Part shown: piece by piece, positions 30,001-32,429 of the stretch
How positions within the stretch are numbered: position 1 is the stretch's first letter
Layout: each line of letters opens with the position of its first letter
Assembly (NCBI RefSeq): GCF_013393945.1
Contig: NZ_CP040298.1
Coordinates: 1-64,000 of the forward strand
Reading direction: 5' to 3'
From: Nostoc sp. TCL26-01
GTDB lineage: Bacteria > Cyanobacteriota > Cyanobacteriia > Cyanobacteriales > Nostocaceae
DNA: 64,000 nucleotides
Made by a program: the position numbers and the translations under genes
The notes under the pieces: model-generated
What the model was told of the DNA's origin: nothing
Database searches by the model: none
What the model saw: the letters and a program-made list of their open reading frames with translations, nothing else

Positions 30001-31314
30001 ACAGATAGCGGTACAACAACCATCACTTACACTATCAACCTCTCCGCAGCCAGCGCCAAACCCATCTCCCTCAAATACGCTACAGCAGATGGCACAGCAA
30101 CTGTCGGGAATGACTACACCGCCAGTAATGGTACAATCAGCTTTGTACCAGGGGAAACCAGCAAAACCGTTACTGTTCAAGTACTTGGTGACACCATTGA
30201 TGAATTTGATGAAACCTTCTTCCTCAACTTGAGTGATGCTACAAATGCCACAATTGCTAAGAACCAAGCGGTAGGTACAATTGTGGACAACGACGCACCA
30301 CCAGCAATTACAATAAGCGACAGAACTGTCACCGAAACAGATAGCGGAGCGATCTCATTCACCTACACTATCAGCCTGAATACCCCAAGCGGTAAACCCA
30401 TCAGCGTCAAATACTCTACAGCAGATGGGACAGCAACTGCTGGCAGTGACTATACTGCTACCAACGGTATAATTAACTTTGCTCCTGGTGAAACTACTAA
30501 AACTGTAACTGTTCAAGTTCTGGGTGATACCATTGATGAATTTGACGAAACCTTCTTCCTCAACTTGAGTGATGCTACAAACGCTACCATTATCAAGAGC
30601 CAAGCTGTAACCACCATCATCGACAACGACGCACCACCCAGTATCACGATTGGCGACAGAACAATTACCGAAGGACATAGCGGAACGCAAATACTCAACT
30701 TTACCGTTAGCCTCAATAGCGCTTCCCAAAAGACAATTAGCGTGAAATATGACACAGCCAACGGTACAGCAACTGCTGGCAGCGACTATACAGCAACAAG
30801 CGGTACAATTACCTTCGCCCCTGGTGAAACTACTAAAACAGTATCAGTACAAGTGATAGGCGACAGATTAGACGAACAAAACGAGAATTTCTTTGTTAAT
30901 CTCTCTCAAGCCATCAATGCCAACATTGCCGATGCCCAAGCAATTGGTACAATTATTGATGATGATGAATCACCCACACTGACTGTGAAGAGTGTCCCAG
31001 GGGAATTATGGCCACCTAATCATAAAATGGTGGAAGTCAAAGTCAACGTTAAAGTGAGTGATGACTTTGATGCTAACCCCACAGTCAGATTAGTATCAAT
31101 CACCAGCAATGAACCTGATAACGGCTTAGGTGATGGCGATACGGCGGGTGATATTGAAATTCGCCCAGATGGACGGATTTTCCTGCGAGCAGAGCGTTCT
31201 GGCAATGGCAATGGACGTATTTATACCCTAACTTACAGTGCTACTGATAGTGCTGGTAATGTAACTTACTCTACCACACAGGTTACAGTCCCCAAAAATC
31301 AGGGTAAATCCTAA
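1..31314 (+). CDS. Giant modular secreted protein (metalloprotease / CARDB / PA14 / dockerin / NUC nuclease / PKD / Calx-beta), about 10,437 aa
   Basis: One uninterrupted frame of about 10,437 codons. The ATG is at the window edge, so its RBS cannot be seen and the true start may lie upstream. No Sec signal is visible, which fits type I export by the downstream genes. Modules in order: matrixin-like zinc protease with HEFGHVLGLSH at 259-269; pre-peptidase C-terminal-like domain (about 318-421); about 30 CARDB-type repeats of roughly 120 aa (424-4380) interrupted by a PA14 domain (about 1200-1360); IPT-like and beta-propeller regions (to about 5500); cadherin-like repeats; a dockerin-like pair of Ca-binding loops (about 6115-6168); ZU5-like region (about 6455-6595); hydrophobic stretch (about 6600-6645); a second propeller (about 6800-7175); alpha/beta-hydrolase-like region (about 7400-7560, GFGQGAV); DNA/RNA non-specific endonuclease with DRGH at 8056-8059; a Ser/Gln-rich stretch antisense to a pentapeptide gene (about 8250-8445); a second matrixin-like domain (HETGH at 8540) with Asn replacing the third His; 6 PKD; 8 Calx-beta; and a conserved-looking C-terminus. 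The role as adhesin or exoenzyme is inferred. Confidence 0.9.
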   Translation: MSGMNEWLPSTDSLLSLDGAIKPVIEDPLKLSQGLGISANNPTTATVGSPSTDLIIDTSLSSSSFLEQSSNVVPVLPVLGQTLTNITTANYDLITGIKENEPLVGFLEEDGTTQKFLSATAKIEESNITQPPPQAQNSILNLFSSTNNNQYLNQLTPETLEIFRIEAIARWASIGITPGQQGILQEVQLVIADLPGYKLGITQGYTVTLDTDAAGTGWFIDDSPADDAEFSDLIYTTQRQAIESDPAFVRVDLLTVILHEFGHVLGLSHLDSHSVMSEALSTGTRRLPTQQVLANITVNEPVNDALELGLPTISAHDGTINGTLSTDDRVNPTRNGQYSDDYQLIDYTVGKVVTLDLSAPSFDTYLQLINADTGLIIAEDDDSGSDYNSLLRFTPVDGINYIVRATSYGSGSTGTYTIYATVGLPDLVVTVATAPTTAPERSIVTLSWTVTNQGEARATDNWYDYVYLSDNTVFDNSDRYIGNFTSSNQIPLVPGASYTSTQDMALPERIGAGKQYLLFVADYGNNIIEEKETNNVRAVPIDITLPDLVVTEATAPIAVTVGSTAEVSWTILNQSNVQATHPWYDHIYLSNDQTLDWSDTQIAGFDSGTPRTSVAPGDTYTLTKTVKIPNTALGSRYLLFVADANNNQYETNETNNIKAISVQVNAPDLIISNASAPTTATTGEQITVNWQVTNQGNVSADANWYDYFYLSDDQILDGADQYISYKWIDDKTPLASNTSYTDGYDLTIPTYAKAGNQYLLFVADRYNYQGETNEDNNVYSVPIYINSQSPDLIVSNTIAPTTANPGDSIDVSWTVKNIGETNATSGRYDNVYLSYDPVYDYSDIYLTEDYNSIELLKDDTYNMGRSVTLPSYGIGSPGRRYLLFITDTYNYQRETNENNNLVAIPIIINGESADLAVSAVTAPTQAIVGEKISLELSVTNQGTLATSSSYWYDYIYLSSKPTLDNSAISLNSIYSAQYHSYQPLAPGASYTVKQDINLPSNIYGNQYLLYVADIDNYLNDADRSNNIRAVPIKIDAPDLVISNVTAPTQGYAGAQIEASWTVQNLGDSRALPPQGYYDYLSDAVYLSDDDTLSTYTDTLLKNVSIQKLLPLENGNSYTVRQLLSLPNNITKGSKYLLFVTDQDNALGELSENNNVKAIPISIVDKDPNLSLLQTDSPVQNQNSSQPATNPNTATYIPLAGSSTTGLLGQYYILDGNLTTFPDFSTLQPTYTRVDSQVEFSLENNSFAGIPNLKDNFAALWTGKINITTAGNTTFYTNKRYYSDSSNRLYIDGQLVINNQGYYQSEASQTINLTQGEHDVRLELFAPRQYYYYDRGSAVSLSYTPTGGNRQVIPSNALIPTNLTPPANLSDLTIGSVVAPSVITPGQTISTSWTVTNQSSSTTQSNWYDRVYISDDASFDSKDILLTGVTGRANSPLAAGDDYIQPQNIYIPTNVGLGNKYLLFITNPDNTEIETERTNNAYALPITVTNPDLIITQATAPTTAAERSEITLNWTVKNQGSVPTMQPYGLYDSVYLSDNTVFDNSDQYLGAATGANLLPGESYNQTQTFALPQKTGSGKWYLLVVTDNDNYQREISETNNVYAIPIEITIPDLTITGSNTPTTAAVGETVSVSWTLKNAGDVPAAAYWYDGIYLSDDTKFDPTDTYVYNVGRSDSSALAAGVNEVRTKDIVIPNSKLGQRYLLFVVDGGNNQSETDETNNVWATPITITAPDLVVSDATAPISAGLGEYISVSWTVSNLGDVVAGTNQWYDSIYLSDDAIFDGSDQGINNRWIYEKTPLPASSNYKITQDIIIPAYVKAGNRYLLFLTDRNNYQGETNENNNFKAVPIYIKAADLVVTDASTSATTVTPGSTLELAYTVKNQGQAATVNSRWYDHIYLSYDPVYDYADTQLANRLISQTPTLAADGSYSGSNISVTLPNNTIGQPGNRYLLFVTDSDRSQTETDESNNVKAIPITITGNNADLEVTAVSAPTVVSTQQKVSVSWTVKNTGSLAATNGNGGWYDHVYISNDSNLDASDINLYNDYYYSGGTSNSLAVNGTYTRTRDITIPQGRSGSQYLLFVTDAYNYQSDLNKANNIRAVPITVQTPDLVITNATAPVRSYPNSRIELSWTVKNQGNTSAIADWYDRIYLSDDETLNIYSDTLLKEVFTSNLTPLAAGDDYTISQLLTLPSNIAIGSRYLLFVTDANNAQGEGNENNNIRTIPLIIGDNDPDLVITAATAPSTAILGETITVNWSVNNQGNREAATDWSDTIYLSDDQTLDASDITVFSQSVADKTPLAVNGIYDYSRSIIIPNTTTGNRYLLFVADALKQQSERDETNNLRAVPITLTAPDLVVSSASTTMTTASWGETIQIDWTVTNNATVAAAANWSDQIYISDDTTLDGTDKFVATFSASAQVPLAGGSSYTQSNKNITIPNYSGTGNKYLLIVADANDAQGETDNQNNIKAIPFEVKAANLQVSNVNASTTATWGERIDVAWTVINQGTGNALTDWWDYVYISSNPTLDSNDVYLGNLSAAPQSPLEAGGSYSKNLDVIIPSVTPGTCYLLVASDNYGNQQPESNETDNVRAVAIEVQAPDLIISALTAPTESILAATIPVTWTITNQGNGAAVADWWDYVYLSADQTLDYNDTNLGYRWTGDKTPLAAGASYTASLDVRVPNVSAGTWYLLFAADQNNYQSETNNNNNVKAVAIELGAPDIELTAATAPITASPLEMIQVGWTVTNTGNIVAPADWYDYVYLSDDITVDANDIQLNYLLADDKTPLSAGTSYTRSLQVTIPNTASGNKYLLFVTDGSNTQGESNENNNVRALALSVNTPDLVITTAQAPERAILGEEIDVTWTVSNTGNGSAFADWYDSIYISNDTKLDASDTYVTDIWTGQKTPLGLGASYTLASKITVPNTTTGNRYLLFVADRTNNQRETNEANNIKAIPIILGAVDLVPTITSSPSTATSGTNVSLSWAVNNTGDAAATGNWVDRIYLSQDNKFDTSDFFLKERNYNGSLASLSSYQGQVNLDLPIDVSGNYYLLVVSDANKQVIELNSEDNNVAASAINIALAPYADLAVSNVTAPALTIGDPAQVTIGWTVNNIGNGVGKTSTWVDRIIASRDGIVGNSDDILIASFSNLKPLNVGENYTRSEKIRLAPNFQGQYQLFVQTDATGVVFENGSEGNNIATANNTFSVVPIPYADLVVSGLQAQATANSGQKMQVSWTVTNQGIGITNSNSWSDRILLASDPEGKNIIADLGSFEQVGALTVGGTYNRAVEVTLPNGLNGTYYLVVTTGGPFEFIYNNNNSRISNAVAVNLTPPPDIIVTNVTSPTTTVQSGNKIDVSWTVSNSGTGDAISTWTDSVYLREAGNPSAQLIGLGSFTYGNGLQAGKSYTRAEQFVLPSTLQGLYEVVVKTNTSNSLYEHGATSNNTTTATNTIQVSLAPRPDLQVKQIIAPTTANAGGTISLEFIVANEGTVATTSPNWQDRVYLSLDNRISYDDLSLGSFSNAAALEALESYRTQANTLVIPKYFRGKAYLIVQADASGSQDEYPQDGNNTSFVELNINSLPPADLVTSNVVAPTQAFDGSRIKVRYSVTNNGIGETDRDSWTDTIWLTRDKNRPAPVNREGKSEDILLTSVGHSGSLKVGSSYESEVEVTIPGQIAGEWYITPWTDAYNIVLEDTLSINNNPDDPNELDNNNYKARPITILLTPPPDLVVTSVTPTAQAIGGQPFSVTWTVQNQGANGTGQTNWADYIYLSDSPTLNAPAAKQWFLGSVERSSSLGMNESYTAQLNTILSPGATGSYIIVQTNSDNRLWEGPYLNNNLRTVETNVTSTPADLIVTNVKTLAQNFSGERTSVEWTVQNIGADIASQTRYWYDEIWISPDSTFIPGRATKVGFVPYSSPQPLRTGESYTQRQDVTLPAGIDGEYYIYVSTNYSYDYYTQQFRGSIPNGGDNDSTRRSFEYRVYENPANNLGNALIPVTYKEPDLQITNLVVPQTPPTSGQTIPISWTVSNTGGRDTRQTLWYDRIYLSRDQSLDLNDTLLGQFTRRGGLKQGESYTGSSEVVLPDNIEGNFYLLVFTDSNIDGGSSVNFESSINPTLARVPEFQHEGNNITFAPLSVILQPPADLQVTSVQIPQRTTSGQALNLVYTVTNQGAGNIPNSQSRWNDLIYLSRDQFLDLQADRYLGYVEHTGGLNAGSSYTNNPTLQLPNDLVGSYYVFVITDAPQYNVRGVVFEGNNEGNNATASTQPLVLELPPPADLQVDQITLPSAAKSGEQVQISWQVTNYGDNPANGQWSDAVYLSTDAIWDISDRLMGRVGYSGNLASNTSYTSTLTTTLPPATPGQYRIIVRPDIFNQVYEADLETNNRTSSADTLNVTVEQLQLSVPLNTTLNTGQERLFQINVAAGQTLRINTTSSALNAANEVFVRYQQAPTSIVYDAAYTGELGPNQSVIIPTTKSGTYYVLVRGYSQPSNNTPISLLADVLPFGITDVMTDRGGDGRYVTTNILGAQFQPGAIVKLVRPGIAEYIPVKSQVIDSTKITAIFDLSNAPHGLYDVKVINPDGREAIVPYRYLVERAIEADVTIGLGGPSVLAPGDVGTYGVSVQSLTNIDTPYVHFSIGTPELGTNVDVFGLPYTEFSSNLRGNPEGKLQDVPWASLISDINTNGEIIAPGYVLDLPNAGFVGRTFNVQTYPGLQAELAKDPKALEEVPDDAIAFRFHILATATAMTRDEFIAQQTKQALLLRDAILKDQTASQALTVLAANATTWTNAYLAALEAAGLLREADAAPPIRENPQVISLMATLATGLLLGPAGSEIISNGNLISFFEQVRKWYGHNPNLQGQASPPNPQQFDLGLSRQTHVQSFNVYVPFGEAREELPQGVAVPPPNFASFFNAVGTISNLATLTGPVGFGTENIVPLGAALPYTIRFENAATAATAVGEVRIVTKLDSDIDPRSFQLGDLRLGDIQVHIPAGRATFSGDFDFIRSKGFVLRVNAGLDVISNTVTWLIQAIDPNTGEVMQNPKIGILPPNNANGVGSGFTSYTVLPKADSTTGTEIVSSARVIFNTTAPIDTAQVTNIIDGVAPTTTLTATPLVAGGSDYLVKWTATDDSTDAGVKHVTVYVAEDGGNYKIWQQQTTETSAVYSGRAGHSYEFLALATDNAGNREQPGLGISVPNDGFQTNLGTLPTVEKTTVPDLGTAPAPTLEASTNQLFLEAKQGIPASIPATNASEFKNILRPFAATAFATGIRTSHADIAPLAITILEDGSVLASGGANRGSLYRFDQTGGVASTPVATLSQPIFDMGVDGNGTLWATTGGGPLVQLNLQTGKIVKQYGDSITQALAIQKETGLIYVSSGKGIEIFNPQTETFSHYSDLRVDSLTFAPDGKLWATTWPERGDIVRFDAQGKAQRMLSFDSPVDSIAFGMKGSRLDGLLFVSNNNTKTGTQQDGRVYMVDLATLQYVTLASGGSRGENIETTADGRILLSQSNQIDVFSPLIAPKVKATNPAPDAIVALPQGTISITFDSDMYAGTANDIASVLNPANFELVSASDKFTPQSVRYDAQTRTVLLDFNTITPEHYELRVSQNLKSLAGAELIGGYKEQFTAISDFSALVDFQFSNARSDRANGTISYDVTLKSKADSDLLLPVMLVLDPQEYFTGVPTGATRSTTGAYMIDLRDNLPEGVLKPGQSTTSRTITVYNPDALRVEFTPGIYALPYPNQAPIITSAPVLTAYSGQSYTYQVAANDPDGAVLGYLLYDAPQGMSVDQSTGLITWTPTQISPASSNVTLQVYDLRGAKTTQTFSLNVVGGNHKPVFNTPVVSGGIIVSSAGTNSAATPITIKGAEGKALQIKVQATDSDLPKTTSGSDRHQLIYWADNLPNSAIFDSATGILTWTPSYTAAGTYENVQFTVSDGIEKVTQTATILIAPTNQAPTLVRPANTIIREGEKVRIQLQATDPDITNPTPSLPHSLTPSLPPSLLTLATGTPGTAGEAISYSTNTPLLSTIKADLGGAVLWNGQTTSLVGNERFTFSLRHSELQSTATDTVLLGVELEGNMTLPTLQGLTPIATHSDANGSYALFAVNRAGLNLIELPNTSPTPSLPHSLTLFIAGDINRDGKVDGVDSGLLEGAISSGVYNTSYDFNRDGVINAADVQILGSNYGFRANQAPVVTPKQVLTHVDLDTTVALNGLATDPEGDAVFFRILSADNGTASFTADGKSVLFTPNDDYYGAASFTLVADDGYSMSAPVKVDVNVSNAALVNLDFARRGLRLNALDSTELVVIGDFADQQDVILPYSYLQLASDNSAVAGVSQGVVTGLSDGVSVLSASRNGISAVTALRVGELSAPTNQAEFNLALAETNGLNVYPKAVTLVQGITRKLLVGINEIIDSPDLRTAASGTRYFVSNPNVLQVTPDGLITATDEGVANVTVIHGAAEYVVPVQVEIPHLNSATLGVNGGVVQAIDGSMVMVAPGALKGESNVSIQQISKENLTTLPITEDKFSIAGAFKLDLGDKPLDIPVQLAIPAPDDLAAGQEVFFIRQTELPDETGTLKSVWILEESGIVGDDRMIRTSSPPWAGAFTSGTFAYIAPKTDNSEVIALGIVTSLAAGFAFAKLSPNILIAGAVIGIGLITFGYLLSEGLNKKDVEIVSIPQVGLPYTTKANIQLNLDQITSRVTPTAIIQVPPPPVVTNITPVIKNVALDFDQQGAFLRVTGDNFGNQSENLTVDLKFGFQTFEQRNITILEPEVEEEEAIKFRLPDFVPYNNDVSFKIVRRTPSQIGTPVEEETEPVKIPIPVCIETVVTVNALSDTVKLINGLNPKQVITDAGVENLLLASIPVGTPDKKDNPRYVATTSNASLAYIPLMGGSEIAVIDVVGMRALDVDPTQAGINSIRLQNAAGAAPADIVIHPNNKFAYVADRNRAQIFVIDIDPSSPNYHQHISTIPVNNARSGIRQMAMSSDGTRLFVTIATSSQSGKGVISVINIDPNDRPRSQANTNTRKWHQQIGEIETSAGVEGISATPNTDKMIFTNRLKDFEGYGVLTITNNDPSQFKATTKYAQLNLGSIYDYFDVNEAVAVSMIRDPGNGEEYAFVAGRNGRLFGNEIESIDGPKAGSNVGIIKDPLSDNPQLIAATRPVPMGLTQDLAITSDNRYLYATNPGVNGTFVYDVQEIVKTIKEKSSQQLSEKPLEELNSAVSIAANFGSGRGANPLGIGASFGLGIASTRPLLNLIQPIQVTNEETLTPTFQWNFAGMTDDVLDICYNPTKEEDVKEVNLYASVFPKGQGLLPEDRWRELNDLPQTDDYNPNRILTANWTKSVVAPSNQQGVWTWNGGSKIGSNDEFMLPEKLTLTANQTYYWAVEAVTNKGKKYVVENGKFETPLPKAKNNGTFTNVTILTRGIEPVSQYKVDNQLEAMAKHIAGEDGSVLKYDAKTGEWKQFAGKSLQKGQPLVLLADWIEAAADQTKLYNAGFAEAAADTLFASLVKLDQKNANTLGDDKQGAIFDSSLHFIGFGQGAVVNSEIIQRLGTYFPNAGGISQENRNLQMTTIDPHDFDGNSLSGNGLFGSIYDPKITVWQNVTYADNYYQTTSGSQTLDGRKIEDIITIPNTSLIYHSNADFNLDLSKFAGFDQDKNGSVHQSALTWYAGTADLNESRLPASNGDVVYRRQGDLAVAQKNEITSSNTPWYIPEHTKANFEQGAVNAPWEGIGTGWFYSVLGGGSQLRPYEVGDSNQSKNQLGNFEQYLKNNRVAVSYDNTAQARMSGDFAVPTLFNGNFDAISFNAGGQQSIAGWSLYGDNGGANQITSQAALKKWTQITGLYNRADYPDNYALELSSGQSIVHNRFVVPDWGVLRFDLHTGDITADATNKLRVTIQAVDGSSADVSTEINLQEARGTVSEYLADTRRIGYGEKGFETFTLDVPDTLRGKVATISFVLDGGSPVYLDNVFFKSQHLLLGNPTLNGQEARPDVSTNADNYLIEKPQYALSYNSSARIPNWVSWQVNQSWVGAAPRPGEEDVTPGYPYGPKDYPWMPDAILPTQLTTVLPTNYSADPNYDRGHQTPNEHRNRNQKDQFSTFLMTNSIPQYFQTQRTGSWRRFENFSTSLVKNNGLELYNISGGAGVYPNSPLEQVHGIQTPDSIWKVVVVLNPGETLEDINVNTPIIAVNIPNYASPFPDDPDFPNPGTSEWNIWIETIDRIEELTGLDLLSNLPDDIEQFIESRKYEGPITASGFPTFTPSLSASLLASSTPIKDNFSQVSDTVIISDTSVRHSGVTEYSSSNSRIIDSPRQINQSTTQVNVSQVSPNQVRSTEHSSGYLSIGQVSSWQTGISQIGSSQIGSSQISPLKRSFTDGGFSQVGITEINLFELSAIQISSTEISPTQISSSQISPEQSRFAQVDSRQGGIFQSGSMQVNFGEISLPSSVSLQQFLSSYTHLYSSALSNTFKDNLLSIFDPTFNINFQITNLPTGQLAEAQITDYDQYGRPNGGTILIDNDANGVGWFIDPTPLDNSEFTISLTDTAFRATTGDAFVKYDLLTTILHETGHLLGIINGNPGFDRYTQTINGTKTFIGNNFTATLTPDGSHLDSKVHPYDLMNNTLAPGVRKLPSWLNLQMINAIRNTTAASNSATQLTAPLTAILLADITNGNFSESDTTKPEYGWTTRGAATILNKEAVLTEDSPLLSNFSQSFIIPEGAKYLQFTLKNTTLGANTPTAPGDAFEVALLNVNTKQSLVNTSQGLTQTDSLLNIQNNGTYYTSNKVTLVNTTPNSTLTLNQPLTFKVDLTGIQAGTAATLYFDLLGFGAKDAKVVLDNVMLLDNDFIAPVANNDTATTNQTQPVTINLLANDTDADSSINPSTLTIQTNPSNGTILLNPDGTVTYTPNTTFVGTDTFTYTVLDTEGLTSNTAAVNITVNNIAPVITIITGDTTTTEGKTANFSATAIDPGDELTYLWNFGDNSQLVEGKNATHTYADNRTYIATLTVMDSKGVNSFRSLEITVNNAAPRVSAGADQSINEGQSVNFNGTFTDPGIFDTHTYTWDFGDGNTVNGTLIPTHIYASNGTYTAKLTVTDFDGSVSSDTLIVTVNNVAPVINTINGEITVNEGATANFSATATDAGNDTLTYTWDFGDRTEPVEGQSVSHIFTDNNDYTVTLTVRDSDGAVTVQTLNVKVNNVAPIVDAGTDSIANEGQAIVFNGNFTDPGILDTHTIEWNFGDGNTTTGILNPTHTYTQNGTYSVTLTISDNAGALTTDTLTVTINNVAPIITQITGTTEVEEGTAAFFTALATDAGNDTLTYTWNFGDGSDTVQGFDVSHTFKDNGIYTVTLTVSDSDGATTTQTLITKVNNVAATVDAGVDQIMYTNEPVIFDGQFTDPGILDTHTITWDFGDGNIATGILNPSHTYTQHGEYIVTLAIADSDGAISNDTMIMTVKKPPTISVSNISIQEGDHGNKYAVFTASLSEASLRTITANYSTSDGTATFADYTASNGTITFERGEISKTITVQVLGDTTDEFDETFFLNLSEVTNATIVNHTASAIILDDDADPSITIGDRSITETDNGTATITYTLNLSAPSAKPISVKYGTEDGTAIALNDYIATNGIINFAPGEITKTVTVQVLGDTIDEFDETFFLNLSDATNATITNNQAVSTILDNDVPPSIIIGDKTITEGDNGTAAITYTVSLSAPSAKPISVKYATADGTATAGTDYTATNGTINFERGETTKTITVQVLGDTIDEYDETLFLNLSDATNATITKNQAVSTILDNDAPPSIIIGDKTIMEGDNGTATITYTVNLSAASEKTILVKYATADGTAIAGTDYTATNGTLTFAPGEITKTITVQVLGDTIDEFDETFFLNLSDATNATITNNQAISTIVDNDALPSITIGDRTITETDSGTTTITYTINLSAASAKPISLKYATADGTATVGNDYTAINGTISFVPGETSKTVTVQVLGDTIDEFDETFFLNLSDATNATIAKNQAVSTIVDNDALPSITIDDRTITETDSGTTTITYTINLSAASAKPISLKYATADGTATVGNDYTASNGTISFVPGETSKTVTVQVLGDTIDEFDETFFLNLSDATNATIAKNQAVGTIVDNDAPPAITISDRTVTETDSGAISFTYTISLNTPSGKPISVKYSTADGTATAGSDYTATNGIINFAPGETTKTVTVQVLGDTIDEFDETFFLNLSDATNATIIKSQAVTTIIDNDAPPSITIGDRTITEGHSGTQILNFTVSLNSASQKTISVKYDTANGTATAGSDYTATSGTITFAPGETTKTVSVQVIGDRLDEQNENFFVNLSQAINANIADAQAIGTIIDDDESPTLTVKSVPGELWPPNHKMVEVKVNVKVSDDFDANPTVRLVSITSNEPDNGLGDGDTAGDIEIRPDGRIFLRAERSGNGNGRIYTLTYSATDSAGNVTYSTTQVTVPKNQGKS
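17902..17950. repeat. 8-bp tandem repeat (STRR) inside the giant gene
   Basis: Tandem copies of ACTCCCTC plus degenerate copies. They are translated as a Pro/Ser/Leu-rich linker just upstream of a roughly 116-aa cohesin-like module. The reading frame is kept. A second tract of the same unit lies about 350 bp downstream. Confidence 0.85.
18299..18334. repeat. Second 8-bp tandem repeat (STRR) inside the giant gene
   Basis: Copies of the same ACTCCCTC-type unit, in frame, placed just before the dockerin-like loops. Together with the tract at 17902-17950 it brackets one protein module. Confidence 0.8.
24741..25343. mobile_element. Inserted cassette carrying a pentapeptide-repeat gene, flanked by near-perfect direct repeats
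   Basis: The segment 24741-24761 recurs at 25324-25343 with one substitution and a 1-nt gap. The shared core TTAAAGATAACTT is identical at 24749-24761 and 25331-25343, a spacing of 582 bp (194 codons), so the host frame is preserved. Between the copies lies a complete antisense gene with its own Shine-Dalgarno. No transposase is present, so how it was acquired (transposition, recombination or duplication) is inferred only. Removing one repeat plus the insert would join the upstream nuclease region directly to the second metalloprotease domain. Confidence 0.65.
24772..25302 (-). CDS. Pentapeptide-repeat protein encoded antisense within the giant gene
   Basis: A 176-codon gene starting ATG at 25302, with a strong Shine-Dalgarno (AGAGGAG at 25308-25314, 5 nt before the ATG) and a TGA stop. 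After an N-terminus reading MSITAEELLQRYAAGERDF, typical of cyanobacterial pentapeptide proteins, residues about 20-150 are repeats of the A(N/D)LXX type (GANLTGANLSGANLSGANLD and so on). The C-terminus has a Cys-containing tail (FCNTTMPDGS). Such repeats form right-handed quadrilateral beta-helices; the function is usually unknown, and a few members bind DNA gyrase. It lies in exact codon register opposite the giant gene, so each Leu codon must avoid TTA and CTA and each Ser codon TCA. The sense strand reads as S-Q-I-S repeats. Protein likeness and the RBS say it is a true gene; expression is unknown because no convincing promoter was seen. Confidence 0.8.
   Translation of the reverse strand: MSITAEELLQRYAAGERDFSKVNLHGARLEDASLPGINLSEATLFGANLTGANLSGANLSGANLDCAQLEEVDFSDANLTKASICEATLEWANLTRANLTRANLADSGLPGADLTNAQITGAMFGAPHLIGANLTNVDLSSALIDLPGGIDNPRVAGAIFCNTTMPDGSVRNDNCI
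29629..30300 (+). repeat. Recently duplicated 336-bp Calx-beta units
   Basis: Two consecutive 336-bp units, starting about 29629 and 29965, are nearly identical at the DNA level within the run of eight Calx-beta repeats (about 28290-30960). Neighbouring units are more diverged, which indicates a recent tandem duplication. The protein units differ at only a few residues. Confidence 0.8.
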
Positions 31315-31479
31315 CCGGTTAACAGCTAGCAGTTAGTTCTTAGCATGAAGGCTGTTGCTAATCGCCAACTGCTATAGCCCGAAATTTATTAAGTATGAAT
31401 GCTGTTGCTTCTAGCACATTTTTCAGCCAAGATACAGAAGGCATCATACCAAAATTCTACACCTGTCTTCTGACGAATA

Positions 31480-32253
31480 ATGGATTCTCAACTCCAAATA
31501 GGCGATCGCACAATCTTACCAACGGAATTACCATTACTACTAGCACAGCATAAAATCTTACCTATACTCCAGCGCGAAATCATCATTGAACGTGCAATTA
31601 GTAATATTTCCCTCACCCCTGAAGAGAAAGCCGCTACCATTGAGGCATTTTATCAACAAAATCAACTTACAACCCCCCAAGCTGTCGCCGCAGTACAACA
31701 ACAATTCTGCATTAATCAAAACCAACTCCAAGCACTAGCGACAAAAGAACTCAAACTAGAGAAATTCAAAATTGCCACTTGGGGAAACAAACTCGAACAA
31801 TACTTTCTCCAATGCAAACCTCAGCTTGATAAGGTTGTATATTGCCTTTTGCGTACTGACAATAGCGAAGTTGCACAAGAACTATTTTTTCGCATTCAAG
31901 ATGGTGATGCTACCTTTGCTGAGTGCGCGAGTATTTATTCTCAAGGACTTGAAGCACAAACAGGTGGTTTAATTGGCCCAGTACCGATATCCCAAGCTCA
32001 TCCTATCATTGCAGAAAAACTAGCGACAATTCCAGCCGGGCAAGTATTACCCCCAATAAAGTTAGAAAATTGGTATATTATTATACGACTTGAATCTTTG
32101 ATTCCAGCACAGCTAGATGATGTGATGAAAACTACTCTCCTCAACCATTTATTTGAACAATGGTTAACCCAAGAAATCAAAAATACACCAATCTCCTTGG
32201 TTAGTAACGATCATTCTGCTGAACAAACTCAACTAAAACCTTATTTATCCTGA
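31480..32253 (+). CDS. Parvulin-type peptidyl-prolyl isomerase associated with the type I exporter
   Basis: 257 aa, ATG at 31480, no strong Shine-Dalgarno. The N-terminal half (about 1-110) is a helical SurA/PpiC-like segment. Residues about 116-215 look like a parvulin rotamase domain (repeated hydrophobic strands, a GG pair in QTGGLIGPV, and a PAGQVLPPI motif). No signal peptide or membrane segment is seen, so it is probably cytoplasmic. It lies 165 bp downstream of the giant gene and just upstream of the ABC exporter and HlyD genes on the same strand. Cyanobacterial HlyB/HlyD clusters often carry such a PPIase, so a role in keeping the substrate export-competent is inferred. Family call fairly sure; substrate unknown. 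Confidence 0.8.
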   Translation: MDSQLQIGDRTILPTELPLLLAQHKILPILQREIIIERAISNISLTPEEKAATIEAFYQQNQLTTPQAVAAVQQQFCINQNQLQALATKELKLEKFKIATWGNKLEQYFLQCKPQLDKVVYCLLRTDNSEVAQELFFRIQDGDATFAECASIYSQGLEAQTGGLIGPVPISQAHPIIAEKLATIPAGQVLPPIKLENWYIIIRLESLIPAQLDDVMKTTLLNHLFEQWLTQEIKNTPISLVSNDHSAEQTQLKPYLS

Positions 32254-32429
32254 ATTATACTCTTTATACCAAACATAATTTAAGTAAAAACACAGTAGCT
32301 TTTTTGATAAATAAAAGCCAAGCTTTGACGAGAGTAATTGCGTAAAAATACATATCCTCTTTTGCCAATTGATCATCTTTTTGAGATAGCAACAGTTGTT
32401 TGGCTATCCTGTTCCATTTTTGTAAGGCA

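Noticed and set aside
28378..30761. Long antisense frames opposite the Calx-beta repeats
   Set aside because: They repeat with the Calx-beta period and have odd Cys/Ser/Val composition, so they are shadows of the repeated sense gene.
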